DNA from: Verrucomicrobiales bacterium
Lineage (GTDB): Bacteria; Verrucomicrobiota; Verrucomicrobiia; Verrucomicrobiales; DEV007
Assembly: GCA_029213065.1 (NCBI GenBank)
Contig: JARGPH010000003.1
Span: 145,356-209,355, forward strand
Direction: 5' to 3'
DNA: 64,000 nt
Made by a program: the position numbers and the translations under genes
Notes under the pieces: model-generated
Told to the model about the DNA's origin: nothing
The model's input: the letters and a program-made list of their open reading frames with translations, nothing else
Database searches by the model: none
In this document: positions 45,735 to 57,018 of the stretch, piece after piece
Position numbering within the stretch: position 1 is the first letter of the stretch
Layout of the letters: the number at the start of each line of letters is the position of its first letter

Positions 45735-48515
45735 ATGAGCAACAGCATATCTGCCCGCGAAAATGTTGATTTAATCGACCAAAAATACACTGACTGGAAG
45801 AAAGATCCTTCCTCAGTGGATGATAACTGGGCGATGTTTTTTGAAGGGTTCGAGTTGGGTATGGCCCAACCCGCGCCTCGTAAGCCCGACACGCCTCAAA
45901 CACCCGGTGCCGAAATGGTCGGTGGATTGGACATGGCGACCCGTGCGCGCATTGTGTCTCTCGTATTCAGCTACCGCAGTCTCGGCCACACCGCCGCCTG
46001 GCTCGACCCACTTGACGAGGGCGGACCTGCACAGCCACTCCTGAGCCTCGAGGAGCTCGGGTTCAAGGAAGAGCATCTCGACGAGGAAATTTCGACTCAG
46101 TTTTACGAGGAAGGTCGCCGCATGAAATTGCGGGAGCTGATCAACCGTCTCGAGAAAACCTACTGCGACAAGATTGGTTTCGAATACATGCACATCCAGA
46201 CTCCGGATGTGAGGCATTGGATTCGTGAGCGGATTGAGACACGGCTTGATCAGCCGGAGCCTTCTGTCGAGAGCAAAACCAAAGCGCTTACCTGGTTGGC
46301 TGAAGCGGAGCTTTTCGAGCGGTTTCTGCACCGCAAGTATGTCGGGCAGAAGCGATTTTCTCTCGAAGGGGGCGACGCTCTGATGGTGGCGTTGAACGGA
46401 CTGGTCGACAGCTTTCCCGGATTTGGAGTCGAGGAAATGGTCATGGGGATGGCGCACCGGGGACGACTCAACGTCCTCGCCAATCTTCTGAAGAAACCAC
46501 TCACCGTGATTCTTTACGAATTCTCGGAGAACTACGTTCCCAACCTCGTGGCCGGCGACGGCGATGTGAAGTATCACCTCGGCTACGAATCCGACCGCGA
46601 GGTCGGCGATGACTCTATTAAGATTCAGCTCGCTGCGAACCCGAGCCACCTCGAAGCCGTTAATGGTGTCGTAGAAGGCAAAGCGCGTGCAAGACAGCGT
46701 GCCCGCGATCCAAAGCTGCGCGATTCCTTTGTCGATCGTGATTCAGTCCTGCCAGTGCTCATTCATGGTGATGCCGCATTTGCCGGGCAGGGCAGTGTTC
46801 CTGAAACACTCAACCTTTCCCAGCTCCTCGGTTATCGGACCGGCGGAACCGTTCACCTCGTTGTGAACAACCAGATTGGATTTACAACCACACCGAAAGA
46901 TGCCCGCTCCTCGGTCTATTGCACGGATGTGGCAAAAATGATCGAGGCGCCTGTTTTCCACGTCAACGGGGACAGCCCGATGGACGTGCTTTACGTGACC
47001 CAGCTTGCTCTCGAGTTCCGCCAGACATTCGGTCGGGATGTCGTCGTTGATATCGTCTGTTATCGCCGCCACGGGCACAACGAGGGTGACGAACCCGCTT
47101 TCACCCTTCCCAAGACTTATCGCGATATTCGTGACCACGATACGCCTTTGACCAAGTTCAGAAATGAACTCGTCGAAAGCGGTGCTCTCACCAGTAAGGA
47201 AGCGGATGCGGTGGAGAATGCCTATCAGGAAAAGCTCGATGCCGAGCTTGCTGAACTCGATGCCGCTGTCGCCGGCGGAACCGGGCATTCCATGGGCGGG
47301 GTCAGTGCCGATCCGCAGCCTGAATATTCCCATGATCCTGTCGAGACCGGTGTTCCGGAAGCGATCGTCCGCGAGGTGGGCACCAGTATTGCAACGATTC
47401 CGGACAATGTCAGTGTGAACTCTAAACTGGCAAAACGTTTCCTTCAGCCCCGTTTGAAGGCCATCGAAAAAGGGGAGGGTATCAACTGGGCCTTCGCTGA
47501 GGCTCTCGCCTTCGGCACTTTGATTAAAGAGGACAACTCGATTCGTCTTTCCGGTCAGGATTGTCGGCGCGGCACCTTCAGTCAGCGTCACGTCGTTCTC
47601 TACGATCCCCAGACCCGTCGCAGATACACGCCTCTCAATCACCTCGACGAAGATCAGAAGCACAAATTGTGGGTCTACAACAGCCACCTTTCTGAATTCG
47701 CGGTGCTCGGCTTCGAGTATGGATACACCCTGCATGCCGATGATACTCTAGTCCTCTGGGAGGCCCAGTTCGGCGATTTCGCGAACGGTGCGCAGGTGAT
47801 TATTGATCAGTTCATCACTTCCGCCGAATCCAAATGGCAGCGGTGCAGTAACCTTGTCATGCTGTTGCCCCACGGGTATGAGGGGCAGGGGCCGGAACAC
47901 AGCAGTGCGCGTCTTGAACGTTTTCTGCAGCTCTGCGCCGAGCAGAATATTCAGGTCTGTAATTTCACGACGCCGGCTCAATACTTTCACGCCTTACGCC
48001 GTCAGATGAAGAGTTCGGTTAAGAAGCCTCTCATCATCATGACTCCGAAGAGTCTCCTCAATCATCCCAAGTGTGTTTCCTCCATCTCTGAATTCGGCTC
48101 AGGGACCTATTTTCAGGAAATCCTCGATGATCCTTTTGTGCCCGAAGATAAGATCGACTGGGTGAACCGTCTCATCTTCTGCTCCGGAAAAGTCTACTAC
48201 GATCTTGAGGAGTTCCGCGAGAAGCACGAGATCAATAACGTCGCCATCATTCGTCTCGAGCAGCTCTATCCGTTCAGCGGAAGCCGCATCATGGAGATCG
48301 CGAGCCGATACCCGAATGTTTCCAAGTGGGTGTGGTGTCAGGAGGAACCACTCAACATGGGGGGATGGACGTTTGTCGGGCCCCGTCTCCAGAAAATGAC
48401 GGATCACCACGTGCGTTACGCCGGTCGTGATACCGCCGCGAGTCCTTCCACCGGATCAAAAGCGATCCATAAAATGGAACAGAAGCGCCTCATCGAAGAA
48501 GCCTTCAACACCTGA
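45735..48515 (+). CDS. sucA: 2-oxoglutarate dehydrogenase E1 component
   Basis: Decarboxylase of the TCA-cycle 2-oxoglutarate dehydrogenase complex. 926 residues from the ATG at 45735 (TTG/other codons to 45699 are less likely). The N-terminal ENVDLIDQKYTDWKKDP segment is the E2-binding helix region. ThDP site blocks are GMAHRGRLNVLANLL, HGDAAFAGQG and NNQIGFTT. VDIVCYRRHGHNEGDEP and the C-terminal EEPLNMGGW match E. coli SucA. Followed by sucB after 41 bases; no lpd gene in the window. Confidence 0.96.
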   Translation: MSNSISARENVDLIDQKYTDWKKDPSSVDDNWAMFFEGFELGMAQPAPRKPDTPQTPGAEMVGGLDMATRARIVSLVFSYRSLGHTAAWLDPLDEGGPAQPLLSLEELGFKEEHLDEEISTQFYEEGRRMKLRELINRLEKTYCDKIGFEYMHIQTPDVRHWIRERIETRLDQPEPSVESKTKALTWLAEAELFERFLHRKYVGQKRFSLEGGDALMVALNGLVDSFPGFGVEEMVMGMAHRGRLNVLANLLKKPLTVILYEFSENYVPNLVAGDGDVKYHLGYESDREVGDDSIKIQLAANPSHLEAVNGVVEGKARARQRARDPKLRDSFVDRDSVLPVLIHGDAAFAGQGSVPETLNLSQLLGYRTGGTVHLVVNNQIGFTTTPKDARSSVYCTDVAKMIEAPVFHVNGDSPMDVLYVTQLALEFRQTFGRDVVVDIVCYRRHGHNEGDEPAFTLPKTYRDIRDHDTPLTKFRNELVESGALTSKEADAVENAYQEKLDAELAELDAAVAGGTGHSMGGVSADPQPEYSHDPVETGVPEAIVREVGTSIATIPDNVSVNSKLAKRFLQPRLKAIEKGEGINWAFAEALAFGTLIKEDNSIRLSGQDCRRGTFSQRHVVLYDPQTRRRYTPLNHLDEDQKHKLWVYNSHLSEFAVLGFEYGYTLHADDTLVLWEAQFGDFANGAQVIIDQFITSAESKWQRCSNLVMLLPHGYEGQGPEHSSARLERFLQLCAEQNIQVCNFTTPAQYFHALRRQMKSSVKKPLIIMTPKSLLNHPKCVSSISEFGSGTYFQEILDDPFVPEDKIDWVNRLIFCSGKVYYDLEEFREKHEINNVAIIRLEQLYPFSGSRIMEIASRYPNVSKWVWCQEEPLNMGGWTFVGPRLQKMTDHHVRYAGRDTAASPSTGSKAIHKMEQKRLIEEAFNT

Positions 48516-48556
48516 TCCTTTCTTCTCAGTTTTCTCTCTTAATTTGATTTTGTACT

Positions 48557-49768
48557 ATGTCTCACGAGATAAAAATTCCATCTGTTGGTGAATCCATCAC
48601 TTCAGCCACCCTTGCAGCCTGGACCAAGGCGGATGGTGCCTACGTAAAAGCCGGGGAAGAAATCGTAACGCTCGACACCGATAAAGTGTCGACCCCGCTG
48701 GAAGCGAGCCACGACGGTATTCTCAAACATCTCGCTGCTGAAGGCGACGAACTCGATATCGGTGCTGTCATTGCCAGTATCGAAGAGGGCGAGGCCCCTG
48801 CTGAGAGTGCTGCTGAAACGACTGAGGCACCTGCTGAAAGCAAACCTGAGAAAGCCCCGGCGGCAAAGGCTTCTGCTTCGGACAGCGATGTAAAAGTCAC
48901 CCCTGTTGCCCGCAAGATTGCCGACGACGAGGGAGTCGACGTCTCCACGGTCAAAGGAACCGGCGTCGGTGGGAAGGTTACCAAATCGGATGTTCTCGGA
49001 GCGGCTTCCCAAGGCACATCAGCAGCAGCTCCGGCTGCTCAAGCAGACGCCCCTGCGGAGACGGGAGGCAAGCCTACCACTCGCAGAAAAATGTCTCCAC
49101 TGAGACGGAAGATCGCGACCCACCTCGTAAACGCTCAGCACGACGCCGCGATTCTCACGACCTTCAACGAATGCGACATGACTGAGATCATGAATTTGCG
49201 TAAGCGGATTCAGGACGACTTCATCGCACGCCACGGAGTGAAGCTTGGGTTCATGTCCTTTTTCATCAAAGCGGTCGTCGATGCGCTTCAGGCAGTGCCT
49301 TCGATCAATGCGATGCTCGAGGGGGATGAGCTCGTTGAAAATCACTTTTACGACATCGGCGTTGCCGTTGGAACCGACAAGGGCCTCATGGTTCCTGTGG
49401 TTCGTGACTGCGACAAGAAATCATTCGCCGAGATCGAGCAGGACATCATCGACTACGCCGTGAAAGCGCGCGACGGAAAGATCGGGCTGTCTGATCTTCA
49501 GGGCGGTGTCTTCACGATTACCAACGGCGGTATCTACGGATCCCTTCTCAGCACGCCTATTTTGAACCCGCCTCAGTCGGGTATTCTCGGAATGCACTCC
49601 ATCCAGCAGCGACCTGTGGCTCTCAATGGTGAAGTGGTAATTCGTCCGATGATGTATCTCGCCCTCAGCTACGATCACCGCATCGTTGACGGAAAAGAGG
49701 CGGTTACCTTCCTCGTAAGAGTGAAAGAGTGCCTCGAAAATCCCGAGCGTATGCTCCTCGGAGCGTAG
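48557..49768 (+). CDS. sucB: Dihydrolipoyllysine succinyltransferase (E2)
   Basis: Core of the 2-oxoglutarate dehydrogenase complex. 403 residues, as in E. coli. The lipoyl domain has its Lys in [11 protein letters not shown] (near residue 43). An Ala/Glu/Pro-rich linker leads to the E3-binding domain [16 protein letters not shown]. The catalytic domain ends with the active-site [13 protein letters not shown] strong imperfect hairpin follows the stop at 49794-49823. Confidence 0.96.
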   Translation: MSHEIKIPSVGESITSATLAAWTKADGAYVKAGEEIVTLDTDKVSTPLEASHDGILKHLAAEGDELDIGAVIASIEEGEAPAESAAETTEAPAESKPEKAPAAKASASDSDVKVTPVARKIADDEGVDVSTVKGTGVGGKVTKSDVLGAASQGTSAAAPAAQADAPAETGGKPTTRRKMSPLRRKIATHLVNAQHDAAILTTFNECDMTEIMNLRKRIQDDFIARHGVKLGFMSFFIKAVVDALQAVPSINAMLEGDELVENHFYDIGVAVGTDKGLMVPVVRDCDKKSFAEIEQDIIDYAVKARDGKIGLSDLQGGVFTITNGGIYGSLLSTPILNPPQSGILGMHSIQQRPVALNGEVVIRPMMYLALSYDHRIVDGKEAVTFLVRVKECLENPERMLLGA

Positions 49769-50038
49769 CAGGTAGCGATCAGAGTAGCGACTTGAGGAAG
49801 GGGCATCCCGGTGCCTTTGCCTCATAGCGTTTGCCGGATTCACCCGGAGTTAAGTTGGCAGCGGGATGCGTCTCTCCCCGTTGCTTCAGGGATTGGTTTG
49901 TGACTGTCCTGTGCCCTGAAGGAAACCCGGTTGCAGGTGTTTGTCTGTGCCCGTCTCTTTTTCGTCCCTGCACTCATTGCAGGCGAAGGAGGAGTAGTTC
50001 CCGTGTCCGGGGTCGGTGTGTGGTCGTGGTCGCTTTGT

Positions 50039-50129
50039 AGCGGATCGCGGTGAGGTCGGTTCAGAAGCCCTGCCTGTCCTCAAGCTGAGAAGGGGACCTT
50101 CAGCTCCCCCGGAAGGGAGACACCATGTC
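50039..50129 (+). repeat. Dispersed noncoding element, copy A
   Basis: The core AGC-GG-TCGCGGTGAGG-CG-TTCA-AAGC-CTGCC recurs at 53803 (copy C) with few differences and, more diverged, at 52801 (copy B), always on the plus strand and in noncoding DNA. Behind the core, copy A has a hairpin: AGCTG and AAGG pair with CCTT and CAGCT around GGA. Later it has GGGAGACACCATGTC, which resembles GGGTATCATGGTC in copy B. Confidence 0.65.
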
Positions 50130-50166
50130 TACGCAGAAATTAAGCGTGCCGGATCTGTGGAGAAAG

Positions 50167-50203
50167 TTTTGGACTTTGTCCAAAAGATGATTAAGTCTAT
50201 ACT
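50167..50203 (+). promoter_or_regulatory. Putative katG promoter with overlapping operator
   Basis: TTGTCC (50176-50181), 16-base spacer, TATACT (50198-50203) form a plausible sigma-70 promoter. A perfect 8-bp inverted repeat TTTTGGAC-TTT-GTCCAAAA (50167-50185) overlaps the -35 box. This is a likely binding site for a repressor or activator. Transcription would start about 220 bases before the katG start codon, leaving a long leader. Confidence 0.45.
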
Positions 50204-50254
50204 GAGTAATGGATGATCAGTCACAAATTTTCAAAGGCGATAGTTTCGCGGTGA

Positions 50255-52678
<2,424 letters not shown>

Positions 52679-52694
52679 GGGAACATTGGTTTTG

Positions 52695-52734
52695 GACGCG
52701 TCTCGAACTGGTGTTCGGGGCGCGTCTTTTTTTT
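52695..52734 (+). terminator. Rho-independent terminator of katG
   Basis: GACGCGTCTCGAAC (52695-52708) pairs with GTTCGGGGCGCGTC (52713-52726) over 14 bp, including two G-T pairs, with loop TGGT, followed by eight T residues (52727-52734). It begins 16 bases after the katG stop. Confidence 0.95.
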
Positions 52735-53031
52735 GCCCATCCAGTCGGTGGCACAGGCAACGTATTCGACGAGAGGGCGACGAAATATATGTCGTCGATT
52801 GCCTGACGTGGTGAGACCGGTTCACAGGTCCTGTCGTTCTCCCTCGTGTCGATCTGAGAGGGTATCATGGTCGACCCAATAGGGTTGAATCATACAATGA
52901 TGTCTATAGAGGTGATAGTAGTAAGACTTCTGTGCTATATGCTTGAGTCTGATCCTTCGATCAATCTATAGTTTAACTTCAGCCGAATCGCTCTCTAGTG
53001 AGTATTGACAGGGTTGGAATGTCATCATCTC
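52735..53031. other. Intergenic region after katG
   Basis: About 300 bases with no credible ORF. It holds a stem CGACGA-AATATATG-TCGTCG (about 52781-52800) flanked by GGCAA/TTGCC, where an earlier second CGACGA could compete for pairing. Repeat copy B (52801-52877) comes next. The remaining 150 bases are AT-rich and carry the promoter region of the next gene; ACAGGGTTGG at about 53008 partly matches the menD/hemW 12-mer. Confidence 0.5.
52801..52877 (+). repeat. Dispersed noncoding element, copy B
   Basis: GCCTGACGTGGTGAGACCGG followed by TTCACAGGTCCTGTC matches the core of copies A and C with more changes. It is followed by a stem-forming CCCTC ... GAGAGGG and by GTCGA ... TCGAC. It lies 67 bases after the katG terminator. 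Together with copy A it flanks katG in direct orientation. Confidence 0.55.
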
Positions 53032-53727
53032 ATGAAACTCTCCGCCGTCTTCGCTTTCTTCTTCGCGCTGCAATTTCAGGCATCGGGCGAAGAGACTTTT
53101 ACGATCGCAGCGAACCTGCCCCGTGAGGGCGTCAGGTCCGGCTTCTCGGCGGGTGCAGGTCAGGCAGGAGACAACAACAAGTTTTTCGATAACCGGCTGG
53201 GGCAGTCCTTCATCCCGATAAAGACGGGCCGACTCGTGGAGGTGTCCTGGATCGTGGATATTGCACCGGAATCCGAATACGTTCCTTTGAGAGTGGCACT
53301 ACATTCAATCGAGGATGGCCTTCCCGGCCGCATCATTGCGACCGCGTTCATTGAACAATCGAGCTTACCTGAGGCGGAAGAACGACGGGCGCGCCAGCGG
53401 GCAAGGAAGTTTACTGCCGCGGCGGTTTTTGACAGTCGTCCGGTTCTGTTCGGATGGAAAAACTATTGCTTTTCACTGTCGAGCCTCACACCCAATGCGA
53501 ACTATCGTATCACGGGGACGAGGGTTCAAAACGGTGGCTATGACTTCGGAATCGCTTATGACTTCAGCTATGATGGCGAGTTCAGAAAAAAGCCGGAATG
53601 TGATTACTACTTCAAGGCAGAGGCTGTCGTGTTTAATCCTCTTCCCTACGGTATCGGGGGTGCGATCCTGTTGCTGGCGGTTGGATTTGCCGTCGGCTAT
53701 GGCGTCGCCCGGGAAAGACATCAATGA
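53032..53727 (+). CDS. Secreted protein with C-terminal membrane anchor, unknown function
   Basis: 231 residues from the ATG at 53032. A signal peptide (cleavage near ASGEE) is followed by a domain of about 180 residues that looks beta-rich, with GQSFIPIKTGRLVEVSW and VPLRVALHSIEDGLPG. This resembles the jelly-roll choice-of-anchor domains of surface proteins. The C-terminus is a single helix (GIGGAILLLAVGFAVGYG) followed by RERHQ, so it is probably anchored with its bulk outside the cytoplasm. A sorting tag is possible but no PEP motif precedes the helix. Confidence 0.68.
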   Translation: MKLSAVFAFFFALQFQASGEETFTIAANLPREGVRSGFSAGAGQAGDNNKFFDNRLGQSFIPIKTGRLVEVSWIVDIAPESEYVPLRVALHSIEDGLPGRIIATAFIEQSSLPEAEERRARQRARKFTAAAVFDSRPVLFGWKNYCFSLSSLTPNANYRITGTRVQNGGYDFGIAYDFSYDGEFRKKPECDYYFKAEAVVFNPLPYGIGGAILLLAVGFAVGYGVARERHQ

Positions 53728-53802
53728 GGCGAAGAGAATGCCGTAGCCAACCGGCCCTGTCCGGTGTCAAAGCCCCCGGTTTCAGGCGATGAGGGAAATG
53801 GC

Positions 53803-53876
53803 AGCCGGTCGCGGTGAGGCCGTTTCAAAAGCTCTGCCCGCCGTGTAGGCCTGACAAGGTCAGGTCCCCCCGGGAA
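53803..53876 (+). repeat. Dispersed noncoding element, copy C
   Basis: Begins AGCCGGTCGCGGTGAGGCCG and continues TTTCAAAAGCTCTGCCCGCC, nearly matching copy A over about 38 bases. It then has a perfect hairpin CCTGAC-AAG-GTCAGG and a run CCCCCCGGG. It ends at the trpE stop codon, between convergent genes. Confidence 0.65.
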
Positions 53877-55394
53877 TCACTTTCCGAGCAATTTGGCGCG
53901 TTCGATGGCCCGCATCATGCCTTTGGCTTTGTTGACCGTTTCAACGTATTCATTTTCGGGAACCGAGTCAGCGACGACTCCGGCTCCGGCTTGAACGTAG
54001 GCTTTGCCGTCTTTTAAAACGACGGTTCGAAGAGCGATGCAACTGTCGTGATTGCCGTCGAATCCGAAGTATCCGACGGCACCTGCGTAGGCGCCGCGCT
54101 TGGATTTTTCGAACTCGTTGATGATTTGCATCGCGCGAACTTTCGGGCTGCCGCTCACGGTTCCGGCGGGAAAGGTCGCCCGCATCACGTCATAGGCGCT
54201 GAGGTCGGGACGCAACTGGCCGGTCACATTTGAGACGATATGCATGACGTGGCTGTAACGCTCGATGATCATGAACTCTGTCACTTCGACCGACTCGTAT
54301 TCGGCGACACGGCCGACGTCGTTTCTCGCGAGATCGATGAGCATGACGTGTTCGGCTCGCTCTTTGGGATCGTTGAGCAGTTCGTCGGCGAGAGCGTCGT
54401 CTTCCTCCGGCGTTTTGCCTCTCCAGCGGGTTCCCGCGATCGGACGAATTTTGATTTTGCCGTCGATGGTCTGGACGTGCACTTCGGGGGAACTTCCGAC
54501 GAGTGAAAATTCGTCCCCGAACTGAAGGCAGAACATGTAGGGGGAGGGGTTCACATGGCGCAAGGCCCGGTAAAGATCGATGGGGCGCCCTGTGTAGTCG
54601 CTTTCGAAGCGCTGGGACGGGACGACCTGGAAAATGTCCCCCGCGAGGATGTATTCCTTGGCGTCTTTCACCATCCCTTCGTATTCCTCCTGCGTCGTGT
54701 TGCTGGCGGGAGCCGTGTCCTCCGGCTCTCCCATGAGGGAAAACGGGGCCACGGTGTGAGGCTCGGAAAGTTGGGCGATGACGGCGTCGATGCGCTCCCG
54801 TGCCGCAGCGTAGCCGCTTTCCGCGTTGGGAAAATCAGCGGTGTGGATATTCGCAACGACCTGGAGTTTCCGGAAGCGGTGGTCGAAAATGACGAGGGTG
54901 TCGGTGATGACAAAGGCCATGTCAGGCAGGCCGAGGCCGTCATCGGGCGGGCCGGGGACAGTGGGCTCGAAAAAGCGAACCATGTCGTAGCCGATGAATC
55001 CGACGGCACCGCCGGAAAAAACAGGAAGGTCATCCACCTCGACCGGCGAGAAGGGTTCCATGAGCCGCTCGATTTCGTGAAGCGGATCGCCTTTTTCTTC
55101 GGGAAGCTCGAACTCGGTGAATTCAGATTCGCCCTTTTCGCGGGTGCGGATGGTGCGGCCGCTCGCTCGAATTTCAATGCGGGGATTGGTTCCGAGAAAG
55201 GAATAACGCCCGATGTTGTCACTGTTTTCGGCTGACTCGAGGAGGAAACAGGGGCTTTCACTTTTTTCGCTCAGTTTCTGAAATACCGAAATCGGCGTTT
55301 CATAATCGGCAGCGAGCTCAGTCCAGACCGGGATGAGATTTCCGGTTTTAGAAAGAGATACAAAATCTTCGAAAGAAGGTTTTAGCGCGGTCAT
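53877..55394 (-). CDS. trpE: Anthranilate synthase component I
   Basis: First enzyme of tryptophan synthesis, making anthranilate from chorismate. 505 residues from the ATG at 55394 (the longer frame to 55451 overlaps the neighbouring gene's end). The feedback site motif LLES near residue 50 is kept, so inhibition by tryptophan is expected. Catalytic marks are IRPIAGTRWRG, LADELLNDPKERAEHVMLIDLARND, the late TFPAGTVSGSPKVRAM and GAVGYFGFDG. No trpG lies next to it. A PabB role is possible but the LLES site favours TrpE. Confidence 0.92.
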   Translation of the reverse strand: MTALKPSFEDFVSLSKTGNLIPVWTELAADYETPISVFQKLSEKSESPCFLLESAENSDNIGRYSFLGTNPRIEIRASGRTIRTREKGESEFTEFELPEEKGDPLHEIERLMEPFSPVEVDDLPVFSGGAVGFIGYDMVRFFEPTVPGPPDDGLGLPDMAFVITDTLVIFDHRFRKLQVVANIHTADFPNAESGYAAARERIDAVIAQLSEPHTVAPFSLMGEPEDTAPASNTTQEEYEGMVKDAKEYILAGDIFQVVPSQRFESDYTGRPIDLYRALRHVNPSPYMFCLQFGDEFSLVGSSPEVHVQTIDGKIKIRPIAGTRWRGKTPEEDDALADELLNDPKERAEHVMLIDLARNDVGRVAEYESVEVTEFMIIERYSHVMHIVSNVTGQLRPDLSAYDVMRATFPAGTVSGSPKVRAMQIINEFEKSKRGAYAGAVGYFGFDGNHDSCIALRTVVLKDGKAYVQAGAGVVADSVPENEYVETVNKAKGMMRAIERAKLLGK

Positions 55395-55423
55395 CGAATG
55401 CGGTGAACGGGGCGGGCAATATG

Positions 55424-56362
55424 TTAAAAAATCAGTTCCGTCTGCCGCCATTCCTGATTGGGCAGCGAGGGGGCTGGAGCCTCCGTTTCAGGTGGCGAAG
55501 GTTCGCACACAAGAGCGGAATTGGGAGCCTTTTCTTGAGGAATTGATTCCTCCTTCGCGGGAGCGGCGTTTACCGGTGCATGAGCGACCGCTTCGGATGG
55601 AAGGGGCTCTTTGCGGTCCGCGCATTCGACGGTGACGGATGTGAAGCCTTCGGTGCCGAGCTTTTCAGAAATGATTTTGGCGGCGAGCTCGGGCGTGTTG
55701 CAGTCGCTGCTGAGGTGCCCGAGGACGACCCGTTTCAGGTTCTCTCCCGCGACGGAGGCGACGAGCTCGGCGGTTTGATCATTGGAGAGGTGGCCGTGGC
55801 GGTTGCTGATGCGTTGTTTGGTTGACCAGGGGCGCTTCGTGTCCTCCTGGAGCATCTTTTCGTCGTAGTTGGCCTCGGTGAAAAGGGTATCGACGCCTTT
55901 GAGCCTGTCGACGATCATCCGGGTGACGTGCCCGACATCGCTGAGAACCCCGAGGGAACTTTCTTCGCAGCGGAAGACGAATCCTACGGGATCCACTGCA
56001 TCGTGCGGCACGGAAAAGCTTTCGATTTTCATGTCGCCGATTTCAAACCCCGCGCCGGAGTCGAACTGCGTCCAAATCACGGGGGAAGAGACATTCTCCC
56101 GGACCACCGCACAGGTGTGAAGTGTTGCGTAAATCGGCAGGGAGCGCTTCCGGCAGAAAACGTCGATACCACGGGTGTGGTCGCCGTGCTCGTGGGTCAG
56201 AACGATCGCGGTGAGCTCGTCGGGATCGACGCCGAGTGCTTCGAGCCGGAGACAAATCTGTTTAGCAGAGAGGCCCGCGTCGATCAAAACGCGGGTTTTT
56301 CCAAGCGAGACGAGAGCACAGTTTCCGGAACTCCCGCTGCCAAGCACAGCCAATTCGAGCAT
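55424..56362 (-). CDS. YycJ/WalJ-like MBL-fold nuclease with disordered tail
   Basis: 312 residues. The metallo-beta-lactamase fold has GSGSSGNCALV at the start, the Zn motif THEHGDHTRG near residue 57, and VLSDVGHVTR and HLSSDCNTP later. This is the YycJ pattern, a family linked to 5'-3' exonuclease activity and mutation avoidance in Bacillus. After about residue 255 the protein becomes a Pro/Ala/Glu-rich tail and ends with the sequence QTELIF, a candidate sliding-clamp-binding peptide. It precedes trpE with 29 bases between. Confidence 0.85.
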   Translation of the reverse strand: MLELAVLGSGSSGNCALVSLGKTRVLIDAGLSAKQICLRLEALGVDPDELTAIVLTHEHGDHTRGIDVFCRKRSLPIYATLHTCAVVRENVSSPVIWTQFDSGAGFEIGDMKIESFSVPHDAVDPVGFVFRCEESSLGVLSDVGHVTRMIVDRLKGVDTLFTEANYDEKMLQEDTKRPWSTKQRISNRHGHLSNDQTAELVASVAGENLKRVVLGHLSSDCNTPELAAKIISEKLGTEGFTSVTVECADRKEPLPSEAVAHAPVNAAPAKEESIPQEKAPNSALVCEPSPPETEAPAPSLPNQEWRQTELIF

Positions 56363-56427
56363 GGGTATCAGGTTAAGTATTTAAGGCGACCAAACAAACT
56401 AAAAATGAGAAAACATTGCCCTGGCCG

Positions 56428-57003
56428 CTAATTAAGAATCGTTCCCGGAGCGGTGGACTCCGGTTCATCTGTCGTTGGAATGGTTGATCGAGAGGGGGGC
56501 GCTCCCGGAACCACGGGGATGGGGGAAATGATGGGATCGAAGGCGGGATCTTCTTTCATCTGGGAATGGTGCACCCAGTAAACCGCTCCGGCGACGGCAC
56601 CGTCGGTTACCCTGACTTGAATCGCATCGGCTTCGGAGCGCATCGTTTGCACTTCGAGTGATTCGGGGATTTTGCGAATTCCGGTGCTTTCAAGTGAGGC
56701 TTTGATCCGCGCTTCGACAGTGGGGTTGTTGGTGAAAAAGGCGCGCAAGGCTTCCCTGTCACTTCCCATGAAAAGCGGCTCATCGCGGGTGCCCTGCAGT
56801 GAAAGTGATCGTTGCCGTGCCGGGGGCTCAATAGTCAGTTCACTTTCCGGCAGCCCCTTTGACGCCATTTTGATAGCGAGTTTGCCGGCGCCATAGCACG
56901 CGAAGACAAAAATCGTGGATACCGCGATTCGAATGAATGCTTTTACCCCGGCGCCGGTCGGCTTGCGGGGGGAGGGCGGTTCTTCGAGCGGGAACGTCTG
57001 CAT
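56428..57003 (-). CDS. Single-pass membrane protein of unknown function
   Basis: 191 residues. A Pro-rich N-terminal part of about 20 residues, one membrane helix (about 24-45: AFIRIAVSTIFVFACYGAGKLA) and an exported domain of about 100 residues with a mixed fold, then a Pro/Thr-rich tail. No family recognised. It lies 15 bases after the rhomboid gene in the same orientation. It could be a rhomboid substrate or partner, but this is only positional. Confidence 0.6.
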   Translation of the reverse strand: MQTFPLEEPPSPRKPTGAGVKAFIRIAVSTIFVFACYGAGKLAIKMASKGLPESELTIEPPARQRSLSLQGTRDEPLFMGSDREALRAFFTNNPTVEARIKASLESTGIRKIPESLEVQTMRSEADAIQVRVTDGAVAGAVYWVHHSQMKEDPAFDPIISPIPVVPGAPPSRSTIPTTDEPESTAPGTILN

Positions 57004-57018
57004 AGAGAAAGGGGCGAC

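Noticed and set aside
50039-50129. Known riboswitch upstream of katG
   Set aside because: The conserved cores of cobalamin, SAM, TPP, FMN or THF riboswitches known to me were not matched, and copies also occur downstream of genes.
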